A stretch of DNA of 32,056 nucleotides from UBA1275 sp038124025 (lineage in GTDB: Bacteria; Bacteroidota; Rhodothermia; Balneolales; Balneolaceae): the NCBI GenBank assembly GCA_038124025.1, contig JAYPBC010000025.1:1-32056 (forward strand). The letters run 5' to 3'. The notes under the pieces were generated by a model, which saw only the letters and a list, made by a program, of their open reading frames with translations, searched no databases and was not told the origin of the DNA. Below, piece after piece: positions 24,477 through 32,056 of this stretch (position 1 is the stretch's first letter; each line of letters begins with the position of its first letter). Made by a program: the position numbers and the translations under genes.

Positions 24477-25666
24477 GGCGTTTCGGTGTGATTTTAATCC
24501 TACTACCGTCATTACTAGAAATAATTAATTCTAGGCAGTTTATCATAGAGATTCCAGGATTGCCTTATACTGTAGGACAACTTTCATTTATTCTGATAGG
24601 TCTTGCAGGACTTAGACTTGTACAGCTAAATTCTCTAGGACTATTAGGTAAGTCATTTGCGTTCATTTATGGAGGAATGTTAATCTCATCGTTGCTCAAT
24701 GGAAATATTATTGATGATAGTGTAAAGAGTATTGGAATCATATTCCATTTTTTGGCAGCTTTAGGTTGGTCAAGGCTACTCTTCAAAAGGACATATTTAT
24801 ACTATTTGGACATCTTAATGTTAGGTTTATTTTTTTATTGGTTTTATTACATCTTAAATGCTTCGGTATTGGCAAGCGAATTTGTCTCATACTCGAAATC
24901 ATATCAAGAAAACCGAGTTATTAATCATCATATACCAGGTATTAATTTGTCCACAGCGAGTTTTTATATACTTATCCGGTTTTTCAGCGGTGAGGAAAGC
25001 TTTAAGAAATGGGGTTTTGTCTTGCTAGGATCAACCATTCTCCTTATGCTGATTTTGGAAAGTCGAAGTAACCTGATAGTTTGCTTAGTGATGGCGACGA
25101 TTAGTTATAGTTGGCACAGAAAAGGAAAGTCATTTAGATTACTACGATGGATCCCTCTAATACTTCTAGGGTACTTCGTTATCACTTTCATGACGGATAG
25201 GTTTTCTTTTATTGAGGAGCGATTTGCTCTCGATTCAGATTACCAGGAGCAAACCACTATGGGACGTAGGGAAGTGTACGTCCGATTTCCCTTGGAATTT
25301 GCTCAAAATCCGCTGGGTCGGGGTCCAAACGACTATAAAATTGATTTAGGTAGAGTCACTTTAAATGCACATAACAACTATTTAACACAGATTTTAATTG
25401 GAGGTACCTTAGCACTACTGGGTGTGATATTATTTATAATTAAGCAGGTTAGAATAGGTAATAACGGAAAATGGTTTAAGAATTTGATTTACCGTAACTA
25501 CCCTCCACAAATTTATGCAGGTTACGTTGCTTCAGTGACATATTTTCTGACCTTATTAACTATAGATATGGGAAATCTTTTATTTTACAGTTGTTTAGCA
25601 AGCTTACTTTCTGCAGAGTACATTTTCGATTTTCACATAAATCTAAGTTCCATTTCGGATGAGTAA
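24473..25666 (+). CDS. Wzy-like O-antigen/capsule polymerase
   Basis: A 397-residue integral membrane protein with about ten hydrophobic segments. Near LMLILESRSNLIVCLVMA it shows the Arg-bearing transmembrane region typical of Wzy/WaaL polymerases and ligases. The large loop contains MGRREVYVRFPLEFAQNPLGRGPNDY, and the downstream AHNNYLTQILIGGTLALLGVILF matches the Wzy_C signature with its His. In a locus with Wzx and Wzc it is the expected polymerase, joining repeat units on the periplasmic side. A ligase role cannot be excluded by sequence alone. A 132-base non-coding gap follows. Confidence 0.83.
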   Translation: MRRFGVILILLPSLLEIINSRQFIIEIPGLPYTVGQLSFILIGLAGLRLVQLNSLGLLGKSFAFIYGGMLISSLLNGNIIDDSVKSIGIIFHFLAALGWSRLLFKRTYLYYLDILMLGLFFYWFYYILNASVLASEFVSYSKSYQENRVINHHIPGINLSTASFYILIRFFSGEESFKKWGFVLLGSTILLMLILESRSNLIVCLVMATISYSWHRKGKSFRLLRWIPLILLGYFVITFMTDRFSFIEERFALDSDYQEQTTMGRREVYVRFPLEFAQNPLGRGPNDYKIDLGRVTLNAHNNYLTQILIGGTLALLGVILFIIKQVRIGNNGKWFKNLIYRNYPPQIYAGYVASVTYFLTLLTIDMGNLLFYSCLASLLSAEYIFDFHINLSSISDE

Positions 25667-25798
25667 GTTATTAACTCGTTCTAGTTTACGTTACTAATTG
25701 TTGCCAATAATAAGCAGATAATACTAGTACATCGGTATGTATTTAGACAGCAATACATATTATGACATGTAAGAATGTTAAATCTAAATTAACACAAT

Positions 25799-26944
25799 AT
25801 GACATTAGGTTTTTATTATCACATTCCGGTTAACGTTGCCAGTGGAGGAATAAACGTACCTAGTTATATTGGTTTTTTTATCGACGGACTAGCCACTAGG
25901 GTTAAAACATTAGTTCTTATCGCACACAAAACTTCAATTAGAGGGGATTATATTTTACAGGCAAAAAATATAGTACTTGTTGATTTAGGTGTTAAATCTA
26001 ATTCACTACACAGAAGTCTCTGTTATAGAAAGATTTTAGCTCCAGTCGATCGATATATATCTCAGATTGACGTCTTGTTAGTTCGAGCTCCGTCTCCCTT
26101 GGCTCCTACCTTTAGTTCGTATAAAATTCCTGTAGTATACTATTTGGTTGGAGATTATGCTGAAAGCGCGGCACTACTTAAAGGTTACTCTATGAAAATT
26201 GTATTGCAGAAGATTTATTTAAGATGGTGTCATCATCAATTACTGCATGCAGTCAGACAAAAGAAAGTCATAGTTAATTCGTACGCTCTAATGAAGAAGT
26301 TTGAGAGTAGAGCTAGCTCAGTAAAATTTATTCCTTCAACTACTCTGAGAGCGGCTGATTTTTGTTCACATATTGGAAAATCGAAAATGGATGAAGTAAA
26401 AATACTTTATACAGGACGTTTAGATTTGAACAAAGGCCTATTAGAGTTAATCGATGCGACATACGTTCTTTTAAAGAGGCACGATATTCAACTTCATTTA
26501 GTTGGATGGGAAGAAGATTCGAATAAGCCAGTTGAGGTGATTTTAAAGAAACACATAGCTAGATTGAAATTGGATGGCTATGTTTATTTTCATGGTAAAA
26601 AGAGTTTAGGTGATGAATTAAATTCTATGTATAGAATGGCTGATATATATTGTATACCGAGTTATCATGAAGGATTTCCTAGAACGATATGGGAAGCAAT
26701 GGCAAATGGTCTACCTGTAGTAGCCTCGAGAGTCGGGGGCATTCCATACATTTTAGAAAACGATAAGGATTCAATACTAATTGAGCCTAAAAACTCAAAT
26801 GCAGTTGTACTTGCTATTGAAAAACTATTAACAGATAATGATTTACGAAATAGAATAAGAGTAAATGGCTGGCGAAAAGCCAAGACGAATACTGTGGATA
26901 AAAGATCGGTTGAACTTATAGAGTACTTAAATGAGACTATTTAA
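25799..26944 (+). CDS. GT4-family glycosyltransferase, paralogue B
   Basis: A 381-residue GT-B transferase. Starting at ATG 25799 (MTLGFYYHIPVNVASGG), it has a donor domain opening at ILYTGRLDLNKGLLELIDA and the Glu-x7-Glu motif in YHEGFPRTIWEAMANGLP, then VVASRVGGIPYIL. Similarity to the gene at 23346 over both halves suggests a duplication within the locus with later divergence. The start follows a 132-base A+T-rich gap with no clear promoter. It overlaps the acetyltransferase by 14 bases. Confidence 0.88.
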   Translation: MTLGFYYHIPVNVASGGINVPSYIGFFIDGLATRVKTLVLIAHKTSIRGDYILQAKNIVLVDLGVKSNSLHRSLCYRKILAPVDRYISQIDVLLVRAPSPLAPTFSSYKIPVVYYLVGDYAESAALLKGYSMKIVLQKIYLRWCHHQLLHAVRQKKVIVNSYALMKKFESRASSVKFIPSTTLRAADFCSHIGKSKMDEVKILYTGRLDLNKGLLELIDATYVLLKRHDIQLHLVGWEEDSNKPVEVILKKHIARLKLDGYVYFHGKKSLGDELNSMYRMADIYCIPSYHEGFPRTIWEAMANGLPVVASRVGGIPYILENDKDSILIEPKNSNAVVLAIEKLLTDNDLRNRIRVNGWRKAKTNTVDKRSVELIEYLNETI

Positions 26945-27440
26945 CATTTGTCGGTACGACTTACCGCTACATTTCGTACTTCTGCTAACAAATTGGTTGC
27001 CTGATCTAGTTGTATTTATACGATTGCGGGGCATTCTTATAAGGCCATTTCTTAAGAGTTGTGGCTACTCAGTTGGAATTGGCAGAGATGTAACGTTTTA
27101 TAATCCATCGAATATAATTTTAGGTAACAATGTCTATATCGCTAAAGGTTGTTGGCTTTCTGCTTCAGATGCTATAGTAATTGAGGATGAGGTTTTACTA
27201 GGTCCTTACGTTACTATCACTTCGTCGAATCATACACGATACAAGGGCTCTTTTCGTTACGGAAAACCTAAGAAAGGACAAGTGCTCATTCGAAAAGGTA
27301 GTTGGCTAGGCGCTCATGCAGTCGTTACAAAAGGATCAACGTTAAGCGAAGGATCCGTCCTAGCTGCGAACTCTGTTCTCATGGGTTGTACAGACGCTCA
27401 GTCTTTATATGCAGGTTTACCGGCTAAAAAACAAAAATGA
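26931..27440 (+). CDS. Hexapeptide-repeat O-acetyltransferase (WbbJ/LbH type)
   Basis: A 169-residue left-handed beta-helix acyltransferase. A hydrophobic N-terminal stretch (FVLLLTNWLPDLVVFIRL) precedes hexapeptide turns (IGRDVTFYNPSNIILGNNVYIAKGC; VIEDEVLLGPYV), the loop with the likely catalytic His in SSNHTRYKG, and terminal turns (IRKGSWLGAHAVVTKGSTLSEGSVLAANSVL). It likely transfers acetyl from acetyl-CoA to a hydroxyl of a repeat-unit sugar. It overlaps neighbours at both ends (14 and 4 bases), so it is translated with the GT4 genes on each side. Confidence 0.88.
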   Translation: MRLFNICRYDLPLHFVLLLTNWLPDLVVFIRLRGILIRPFLKSCGYSVGIGRDVTFYNPSNIILGNNVYIAKGCWLSASDAIVIEDEVLLGPYVTITSSNHTRYKGSFRYGKPKKGQVLIRKGSWLGAHAVVTKGSTLSEGSVLAANSVLMGCTDAQSLYAGLPAKKQK

Positions 27441-28459
27441 AAAAGCAAAGAGTGCTTTTTATTGGAAATTTCTTGTCACGCCATAAGGGAACTAAAGGGA
27501 ATTCAGAGAAGTTGTTTATTTCTGAAACTTTAAATAATTACATTGAATTTTATACTGCTTCAAACAAAGCAAACAAAGTGATTAGGTTGTTTGATATGTT
27601 AGTGCAGACATTGATTTTTAGAGGAGATCAAGTGCATATTGATGTTTTCAGCGGCCCTGCATTTCTTTACGCTAGAGTTGTTTCAAGAATAGCCATTTTT
27701 AGAGGAAAAAGAGTCCTTATGACTTTACGTGGAGGGGCTTTACCAGAGTATTACGAGTTGAAGACCGTTCAATTTAATTCAACACTCCTTCGTGCTCATA
27801 AAATTCTAACTCCTTCAAAGTTCCTTCAAGAATACTTCGAGGACAAGGGTTATAACATTCACTACATTCCAAACTCGATTGATTCGAATAAATTCCCGTT
27901 TAATCGAGATGATATAAAACCCTATTCCCTTTTGTGGGTACGCGCTTTTTCTAAAATATATAACTCTGATGTTCCGGTAAGAGTTTTATATGAGCTAAGA
28001 AAGAAATTCCCTGATGCTTCGTTAACAATGGTTGGACCTGACAAAGGAACCCTTGCAGAGATAAGGACTTTAATAAAACAATTAAACGTTGAAGAAAGGG
28101 TTCAGATAACTGGGCCTATTCAGAACGAAGAACTAAAAGTTTTTTATCAATCACACCATGTGTATTTGAATACCACTTCTTTTGAAAGTTTCGGAGTTGC
28201 AGTCTTGGAGGCTGCAAGTTCTGGGATGCCTATTGTCAGCAACTCGGTAGGAGAGATTCCTTTAATATGGAAAGAAGGAGAAAGTATTTTGATGGTTGAA
28301 AATAACGATATATTCGAATTTTGTAAACACATTGAATATTTGTTCACAGATAAAAATTTGTGCGAATCACTTTCTCAATCGGCAAGAGAGAATTCTCAAA
28401 AGTTCGACAGAACACTAATAGAACAAGAGTGGGTGAACGTATTAACTAATAGTGATTAG
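27437..28459 (+). CDS. GT4-family glycosyltransferase
   Basis: A 340-residue GT-B transferase. N-terminal LFIGNFLSRHKGTKGNSEK is typical of short GT4 enzymes. MTLRGGALPEYYELK carries the acceptor-side segment, and the donor domain begins at LLWVRAFSKIYNSDV. The Glu-x7-Glu motif is in SFESFGVAVLEAASSGMP, followed by VSNSVGEIPLI. The gene overlaps the acetyltransferase by four bases (ATGA) and ends before the largest non-coding stretch in the window. Confidence 0.88.
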   Translation: MKKQRVLFIGNFLSRHKGTKGNSEKLFISETLNNYIEFYTASNKANKVIRLFDMLVQTLIFRGDQVHIDVFSGPAFLYARVVSRIAIFRGKRVLMTLRGGALPEYYELKTVQFNSTLLRAHKILTPSKFLQEYFEDKGYNIHYIPNSIDSNKFPFNRDDIKPYSLLWVRAFSKIYNSDVPVRVLYELRKKFPDASLTMVGPDKGTLAEIRTLIKQLNVEERVQITGPIQNEELKVFYQSHHVYLNTTSFESFGVAVLEAASSGMPIVSNSVGEIPLIWKEGESILMVENNDIFEFCKHIEYLFTDKNLCESLSQSARENSQKFDRTLIEQEWVNVLTNSD

Positions 28460-29030
28460 GCGAATAAAGAAAAAAAATAGCAAGGACATCTAATCATAAA
28501 CGTTTAATTGTTAGTTATAAATTTTTAGGCTTCACTTACCGGTTTTAAAATGATAACTAAATACTCTTAAAAGAATGGTATTTTTATATGGTTTATCCTT
28601 GACTAACTCTTTGACCAAACAATTCTCTGCGGCTTGAGTTTTTTGGACAAATCCTTTAATACAACTTGCGACAAAACCTTAGGTAAGAAAGGGATTCCTT
28701 TTTTTAGTTGCTTGTGAAAAGTGATGATTGAGCTGTTGTGATTATAGCCTTAGAGATTTGTTGTTGCTCAGGCTGATAAATCAGAACTGAAGAAGAAGTT
28801 ATTCTAGGATTAAGTTCGATAATCTGTTAGTATTTAATTAAGAAAGATTCCTTTCGCTGGTGCCTATTTGAATAAGGGTATAAGAATAGGGTGAGAATCT
28901 TAGCGTGGTAGGAATCTTAGGATCTAAGGTGAATATAAATCGATTTTTTGAAGATTAAATCAATCGGATTCCACGAATTTTGAGTTTTTCTAGATATGGT
29001 TAATTACATCAATTAAAAAAATAGTGGCTA
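28460..29030 (+). other. 571-base A+T-rich intergenic stretch, no firm gene
   Basis: No convincing gene is seen on either strand. Direct repeats gaatcttag occur at 28895-28903 and 28912-28920; the second merges into an imperfect hairpin (28914-28930, seven pairs including one T-G, three-base loop) without an adjacent T-run. On the minus strand, 28603-28749 stays open for 48 codons and 28532-28681 for about 50 in another frame, with no start codon chosen. These could be a decayed coding region or chance. Confidence 0.5.
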
Positions 29031-30359
29031 TTGAATAATTTGAATTCAAACCTGCTCAAAACTGTCTTGCGGTTAAAGGGTTTTGACATTTATAGTGCAG
29101 AATTAGAAATGGCTAAAAATCGTGAGTTGGCAGAGATTGACTATCACAAATTCACAGAAAGCAAACGAAATGAAATATTCAATCATCATATTGCCAATAA
29201 TCGATTTTATGAGAATTTTGTCAAAAGGAGAACTTTTGTTCATTGGGAGGACGTCCCTGTAATGAGCAAAGCATCATTTCAGATCCCATTATCAAAGCGT
29301 CTTTCGAGAGGTTATACTAAGGCAAATGTTCATTATCATAACACGTCGGGTTCAACAGGAAATCCTTTTTATTTCGCCAAGGATCGGTTCTGTCATGCGC
29401 TTAGTTGGGCAATAAATTTTGATCGATTTGCTTGGCATGATATTGATTATGGAGCAGACCTTCAAGCAAGATTCTATGGAATACCTTCAAGAGGACTTCC
29501 AAGAAAGAAAGAGCAGCTAAAAGACTTTCTTTCTCATCGAAGACGTTTCCCCGTCTTTGACTTATCTGAATCTAAACTTGAATCTTTTTTGAACAGGTTT
29601 CGAAAATCGAAATTTGTTTACGCCAATGGATATACAAGTTCTTTAGTACAATTAGCAAAGTTTTGTATTGCAAGAAACACCACAGTAAGCTCTATTTGTC
29701 CTAGTTTGAAAGCTGTCGTGCCTACTTCCGAAGTATGCGATTCTATTGACAGAAAAATATTGACTGAAGGCTTTGGGGTTCCCGTTATAAACGAGTACGG
29801 GTGCGCAGAGTTGGATTTAATTGCCTTTGAAGATAAAAAGGAAAATTGGTTGATAAATCATGAAACTTTACACGTTGAAATATTAGATGATAACAACTTT
29901 CCAGTGCCACCGGGTGAAGAAGGTCGAGTGGTTATAACATCTCTCTACAATAAAGCTATGCCATTCATCCGGTATGATGTAGGAGATAGAGCTGTTTTGG
30001 ATGAAATGAAAGTTGGAAGTTATAGAAAGATGAAAATCGTTAAAGGGAGAACCAACGATTTTGCTCTTTTGCCTAGTGGCAAAAAGGCATCAGGCCTTTC
30101 GTTCTATTATATAGCTAAGGAATTGTTTAGTTCTGAGCATTTTATGAAGGAATTTATAATTTTACAAGAGACTAAACATCATTTTATTCTGCAATATGTT
30201 GCTACTAGAGAGTTGACCGTTGAAGAAAAGGATAGGTTTACAAAGGCTATAGTTAATTATCTAGAAGAGGGCCTTGAAATATCTTTTAGTCGAAAACAGA
30301 TTATTCAACGGAGCGCTACTGGCAAACTGAAAAGCTTTATATCACTCGTAAATGAATGA
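29031..30359 (+). CDS. CapK/PaaK-like adenylate-forming enzyme
   Basis: A 442-residue member of the phenylacetate-CoA ligase-like branch (CapK) of the adenylate-forming superfamily, often found in capsule loci with unknown substrate. The phosphate-binding loop is TSGSTG (residues 105-110). Other motifs are NEYGCAELDLIAFE (A5-like), FIRYDVGDRA (A7-like), KGRTNDF (A8-like) and a C-terminal SATGKLKSF with Lys432 at the A10 position. All core motifs are present, so it is probably active in activating a carboxylic acid as an acyl-adenylate or CoA ester. The start is TTG 29031, the first start after an in-frame TAG at 29022; TTG 29040 and ATG 29109 are alternatives. It overlaps the GT2 gene by eight bases. 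Confidence 0.82.
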   Translation: MNNLNSNLLKTVLRLKGFDIYSAELEMAKNRELAEIDYHKFTESKRNEIFNHHIANNRFYENFVKRRTFVHWEDVPVMSKASFQIPLSKRLSRGYTKANVHYHNTSGSTGNPFYFAKDRFCHALSWAINFDRFAWHDIDYGADLQARFYGIPSRGLPRKKEQLKDFLSHRRRFPVFDLSESKLESFLNRFRKSKFVYANGYTSSLVQLAKFCIARNTTVSSICPSLKAVVPTSEVCDSIDRKILTEGFGVPVINEYGCAELDLIAFEDKKENWLINHETLHVEILDDNNFPVPPGEEGRVVITSLYNKAMPFIRYDVGDRAVLDEMKVGSYRKMKIVKGRTNDFALLPSGKKASGLSFYYIAKELFSSEHFMKEFIILQETKHHFILQYVATRELTVEEKDRFTKAIVNYLEEGLEISFSRKQIIQRSATGKLKSFISLVNE

Positions 30360-31125
30360 CAAGAAGATAGATAAGATTGAAGTGTCAATTATCATGCCTG
30401 CATATAATTCAGAAGAATTTATTGCCAGTGCTATAGATAGTATAGTTAATCAGGAATTCCAGAAATGGGAGCTAATTATTACAGATGATTGTTCAAATGA
30501 TTCCACTTGGTCAATCCTAAATTCATATGCTGGTAAGGACAATAGAATTAGGATTTATCGGCTCAAACACAATTCAGGTGCGGGAGTAGCTAGAAATAAC
30601 TCAATAAAATATTCAACGACCAAAATGTTGGCTTTCATTGATAGCGACGATATATGGTACCCAAGCAAGTTAATTGAGCAATTATCTTTTATGCAAAGTA
30701 CTAATGCATCTATAAGTTTTACTTCTTATGGGTTAATAGATCGATTCGGTCTCAAGCAAAAGCAAAGAATTCAAGTTGCAGGCCAAGTTAACTATAAGAA
30801 TTATCTCAAAAACACGATCATTGGAATGTCGACTGCTATGATTAACACGGAAATCACGGGGCCAATTACATTCGAGAACATAAGGACAAGACAAGATACA
30901 TTGCTTTGGATAAAACTTTTAAAAAGAGGACATGTGGCCAGGGCTATAGAGAAAGAGTTAGTTGCATATAGGATGCGTATGGACTCGATTTCTGCCAACA
31001 AGATCCTGGCAGTAAAGCAGGTTTGGAATGTATACCATAATTATGCTGCTTTGAGTATTCCACAAACATTCTATTACATGATTTTTTATTTGACAAATGC
31101 AATTTGGAAAAGAATTAGGCCTTAG
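30352..31125 (+). CDS. GT2-family glycosyltransferase (GT-A fold)
   Basis: A 257-residue inverting transferase. VSIIMPAYNSEEFIASAIDS opens the GT-A fold, IITDDCSNDST is the nucleotide site, and AFIDSDDIW holds the Asp97-x-Asp99 metal motif. TRQDTLLWIKLLKRG fits the acceptor region with a catalytic Asp. It resembles small CapK-linked or LPS-type GT2 enzymes. The start overlaps the CapK-like gene by eight bases (ATGAATGA), so the two are probably translated together. A 51-base gap separates it from the UDP-glucose dehydrogenase. Confidence 0.9.
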   Translation: MNDKKIDKIEVSIIMPAYNSEEFIASAIDSIVNQEFQKWELIITDDCSNDSTWSILNSYAGKDNRIRIYRLKHNSGAGVARNNSIKYSTTKMLAFIDSDDIWYPSKLIEQLSFMQSTNASISFTSYGLIDRFGLKQKQRIQVAGQVNYKNYLKNTIIGMSTAMINTEITGPITFENIRTRQDTLLWIKLLKRGHVARAIEKELVAYRMRMDSISANKILAVKQVWNVYHNYAALSIPQTFYYMIFYLTNAIWKRIRP

Positions 31126-31176
31126 AATTAGGTGTTTATATGACAATGAGTTAAGAACGGCACAAACCCTTAGACT

Positions 31177-32056
31177 ATGAAAATTACAGTAATCGGCACG
31201 GGCTATGTAGGCTTGGTCACAGGTTCATGTCTTTCGGACGTGGGTATTGAAGTGACCTGTGTGGATATTGATCAGAATAAAATCGACGGCCTGAAGAACG
31301 GTATCCTTCCGATCTATGAACCGGGCTTAAAAGAGATCGTCGAGCGTAACTACGCCAAGGGCCGCTTGCACTTTTCGACCGACCTGAGCGAAGCCATCCA
31401 AGGTTCAGCCGCTGCCTTTATTGCCGTGGGAACGCCTCCTGGAGAGGACGGCTCCGCGGATTTGAAATACGTACTTGCGGTAGCCGATCAGATTGGCAAG
31501 ACCATGACGGACTACCTGGTGGTGATCACTAAATCTACCGTTCCTGTGGGCACTGCTGAAAAGGTGCGTGGGGCTGTGACTGGCGCTCTTGAAGCCCGCA
31601 AGGTAGACTTCGGCTTTGACGTGGCCTCCAACCCAGAGTTCTTGAAAGAGGGTGCAGCCATTGACGATTTCATGAAGCCGGACCGCATCGTGGTGGGTGT
31701 GGACAGCACGCAGGCACAAAGTGTCATGGACAAGCTCTACCGCCCGTTCACCTTGAACGGCCACCCGGTTATCTTTATGGACATCCCTTCTGCGGAGATG
31801 ACTAAATATGCCGCAAATGCCATGTTGGCCACGAAGATTTCCTTCATGAACGACATTGCCAACCTGTGTGAGAAGATGGGTGCCGATGTGAACTGGGTGC
31901 GCAAGGGCATTGGTTCAGATCCAAGAATTGGCAACAAGTTCATCTACCCGGGTATTGGGTACGGCGGCTCTTGTTTCCCAAAAGATGTAAGGGCATTGGC
32001 ACGTACGGGCCGAGAAAACGGACACACCATGCGCATCCTCGAAGCTGTTGAGGCAG
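31177..32056 (+). CDS. ugd: UDP-glucose 6-dehydrogenase, 3' truncated by the window
   Basis: Oxidises UDP-glucose to UDP-glucuronic acid. The frame is open from ATG 31177 to the window's end (293 codons seen). The N-terminal NAD site is VIGTGYVGLVTGSCLSD. IYEPGLKEIVERN and AVGTPPGEDGSADL are strongly conserved, as are the STVPVGTAEK and SNPEFLKEGAAIDDFMKPDRIV blocks. The helix AEMTKYAANAMLATKISFMNDIA and the active-site loop GGSCFPKDV (nucleophile Cys) are intact. The base composition and codon choice are much richer in G+C than in the 9 kb before it, suggesting an older, conserved gene at the edge of a variable locus. Confidence 0.96.
   Translation, partial: MKITVIGTGYVGLVTGSCLSDVGIEVTCVDIDQNKIDGLKNGILPIYEPGLKEIVERNYAKGRLHFSTDLSEAIQGSAAAFIAVGTPPGEDGSADLKYVLAVADQIGKTMTDYLVVITKSTVPVGTAEKVRGAVTGALEARKVDFGFDVASNPEFLKEGAAIDDFMKPDRIVVGVDSTQAQSVMDKLYRPFTLNGHPVIFMDIPSAEMTKYAANAMLATKISFMNDIANLCEKMGADVNWVRKGIGSDPRIGNKFIYPGIGYGGSCFPKDVRALARTGRENGHTMRILEAVEA

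Noticed and set aside
28914..28930. Rho-independent terminator after the GT4 gene
   Set aside because: The hairpin is short and A+T-rich, has a mismatch-like T-G pair, lies 455 bases past the stop codon, and has no adjacent T-run.
31405..31943. Long minus-strand open frames at the end of the window
   Set aside because: They are shadows of the G+C-rich ugd gene, whose plus-strand translation matches UDP-glucose dehydrogenase along its whole visible length.
1..32056. CRISPR arrays, tRNA or rRNA genes, insertion sequences
   Set aside because: No regularly spaced repeats, RNA-gene-like sequence, transposase motifs or paired terminal inverted repeats were seen on either strand.

Overview
The window is a 32 kb stretch of a surface-polysaccharide (capsule or exopolysaccharide) locus, with every recognisable gene on the + strand. 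It looks like a Bacteroidota genome. The export lipoprotein has a short Cys-x-x-x-Lys-Lys mature N-terminus. Start codons almost never have a purine-rich Shine-Dalgarno sequence in front. The chain-length kinase ends in a Tyr-Gly tail. These are judgements from reading; no database search was done. The run of ten Ns shows a draft assembly.

Bases 1-3151 hold the export machinery: the end of a Wza-type outer-membrane export lipoprotein and a Wzc-type co-polymerase/tyrosine kinase. Bases 3160-5459 hold a TviB/TviC-like pair predicted to make UDP-GlcNAcA and UDP-GalNAcA. Bases 5462-15467 hold a nonulosonic (sialic-type) acid block. NeuB and NeuC come first and the CMP-sugar synthetase NeuA comes later. 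Between or after them lie a FemAB/GNAT-like acyltransferase, a formyltransferase, a NodB-type deacetylase, a D-2-hydroxyacid dehydrogenase, a methyltransferase, two Gfo/Idh/MocA oxidoreductases and an SGNH hydrolase. I read these extra genes as a cassette that builds an unusual N-acyl-modified nonulosonic acid or a sugar attached to it.

Bases 15464-19377 hold a capsule-type GT-B transferase, the Wzx flippase and a GT4 glycosyltransferase. Bases 19370-22088 hold a compact module: a nucleotidyltransferase-kinase fusion, a small HAD phosphatase and a second nucleotidyltransferase. The last gene is interrupted by the N gap, and that gap appears to be an assembly artefact. Bases 22072-31125 are visibly richer in A+T and more loosely packed. 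They hold five glycosyltransferases, a Wzy-like polymerase, a hexapeptide acetyltransferase and a CapK/PaaK-like adenylate-forming enzyme. The window ends inside a UDP-glucose 6-dehydrogenase gene that is much more G+C-rich than its neighbours.

Together the genes fit a Wzx/Wzy-dependent pathway. Acidic sugars (GalNAcA, a nonulosonic acid, GlcA) and one further NDP-sugar are made, assembled by about seven transferases, flipped by Wzx, polymerised by Wzy and exported through Wzc/Wza. No initiating phosphoglycosyltransferase (WbaP/WcaJ/WecA type), no tyrosine phosphatase for the kinase, no transposase, no RNA gene and no CRISPR array was seen in the window.
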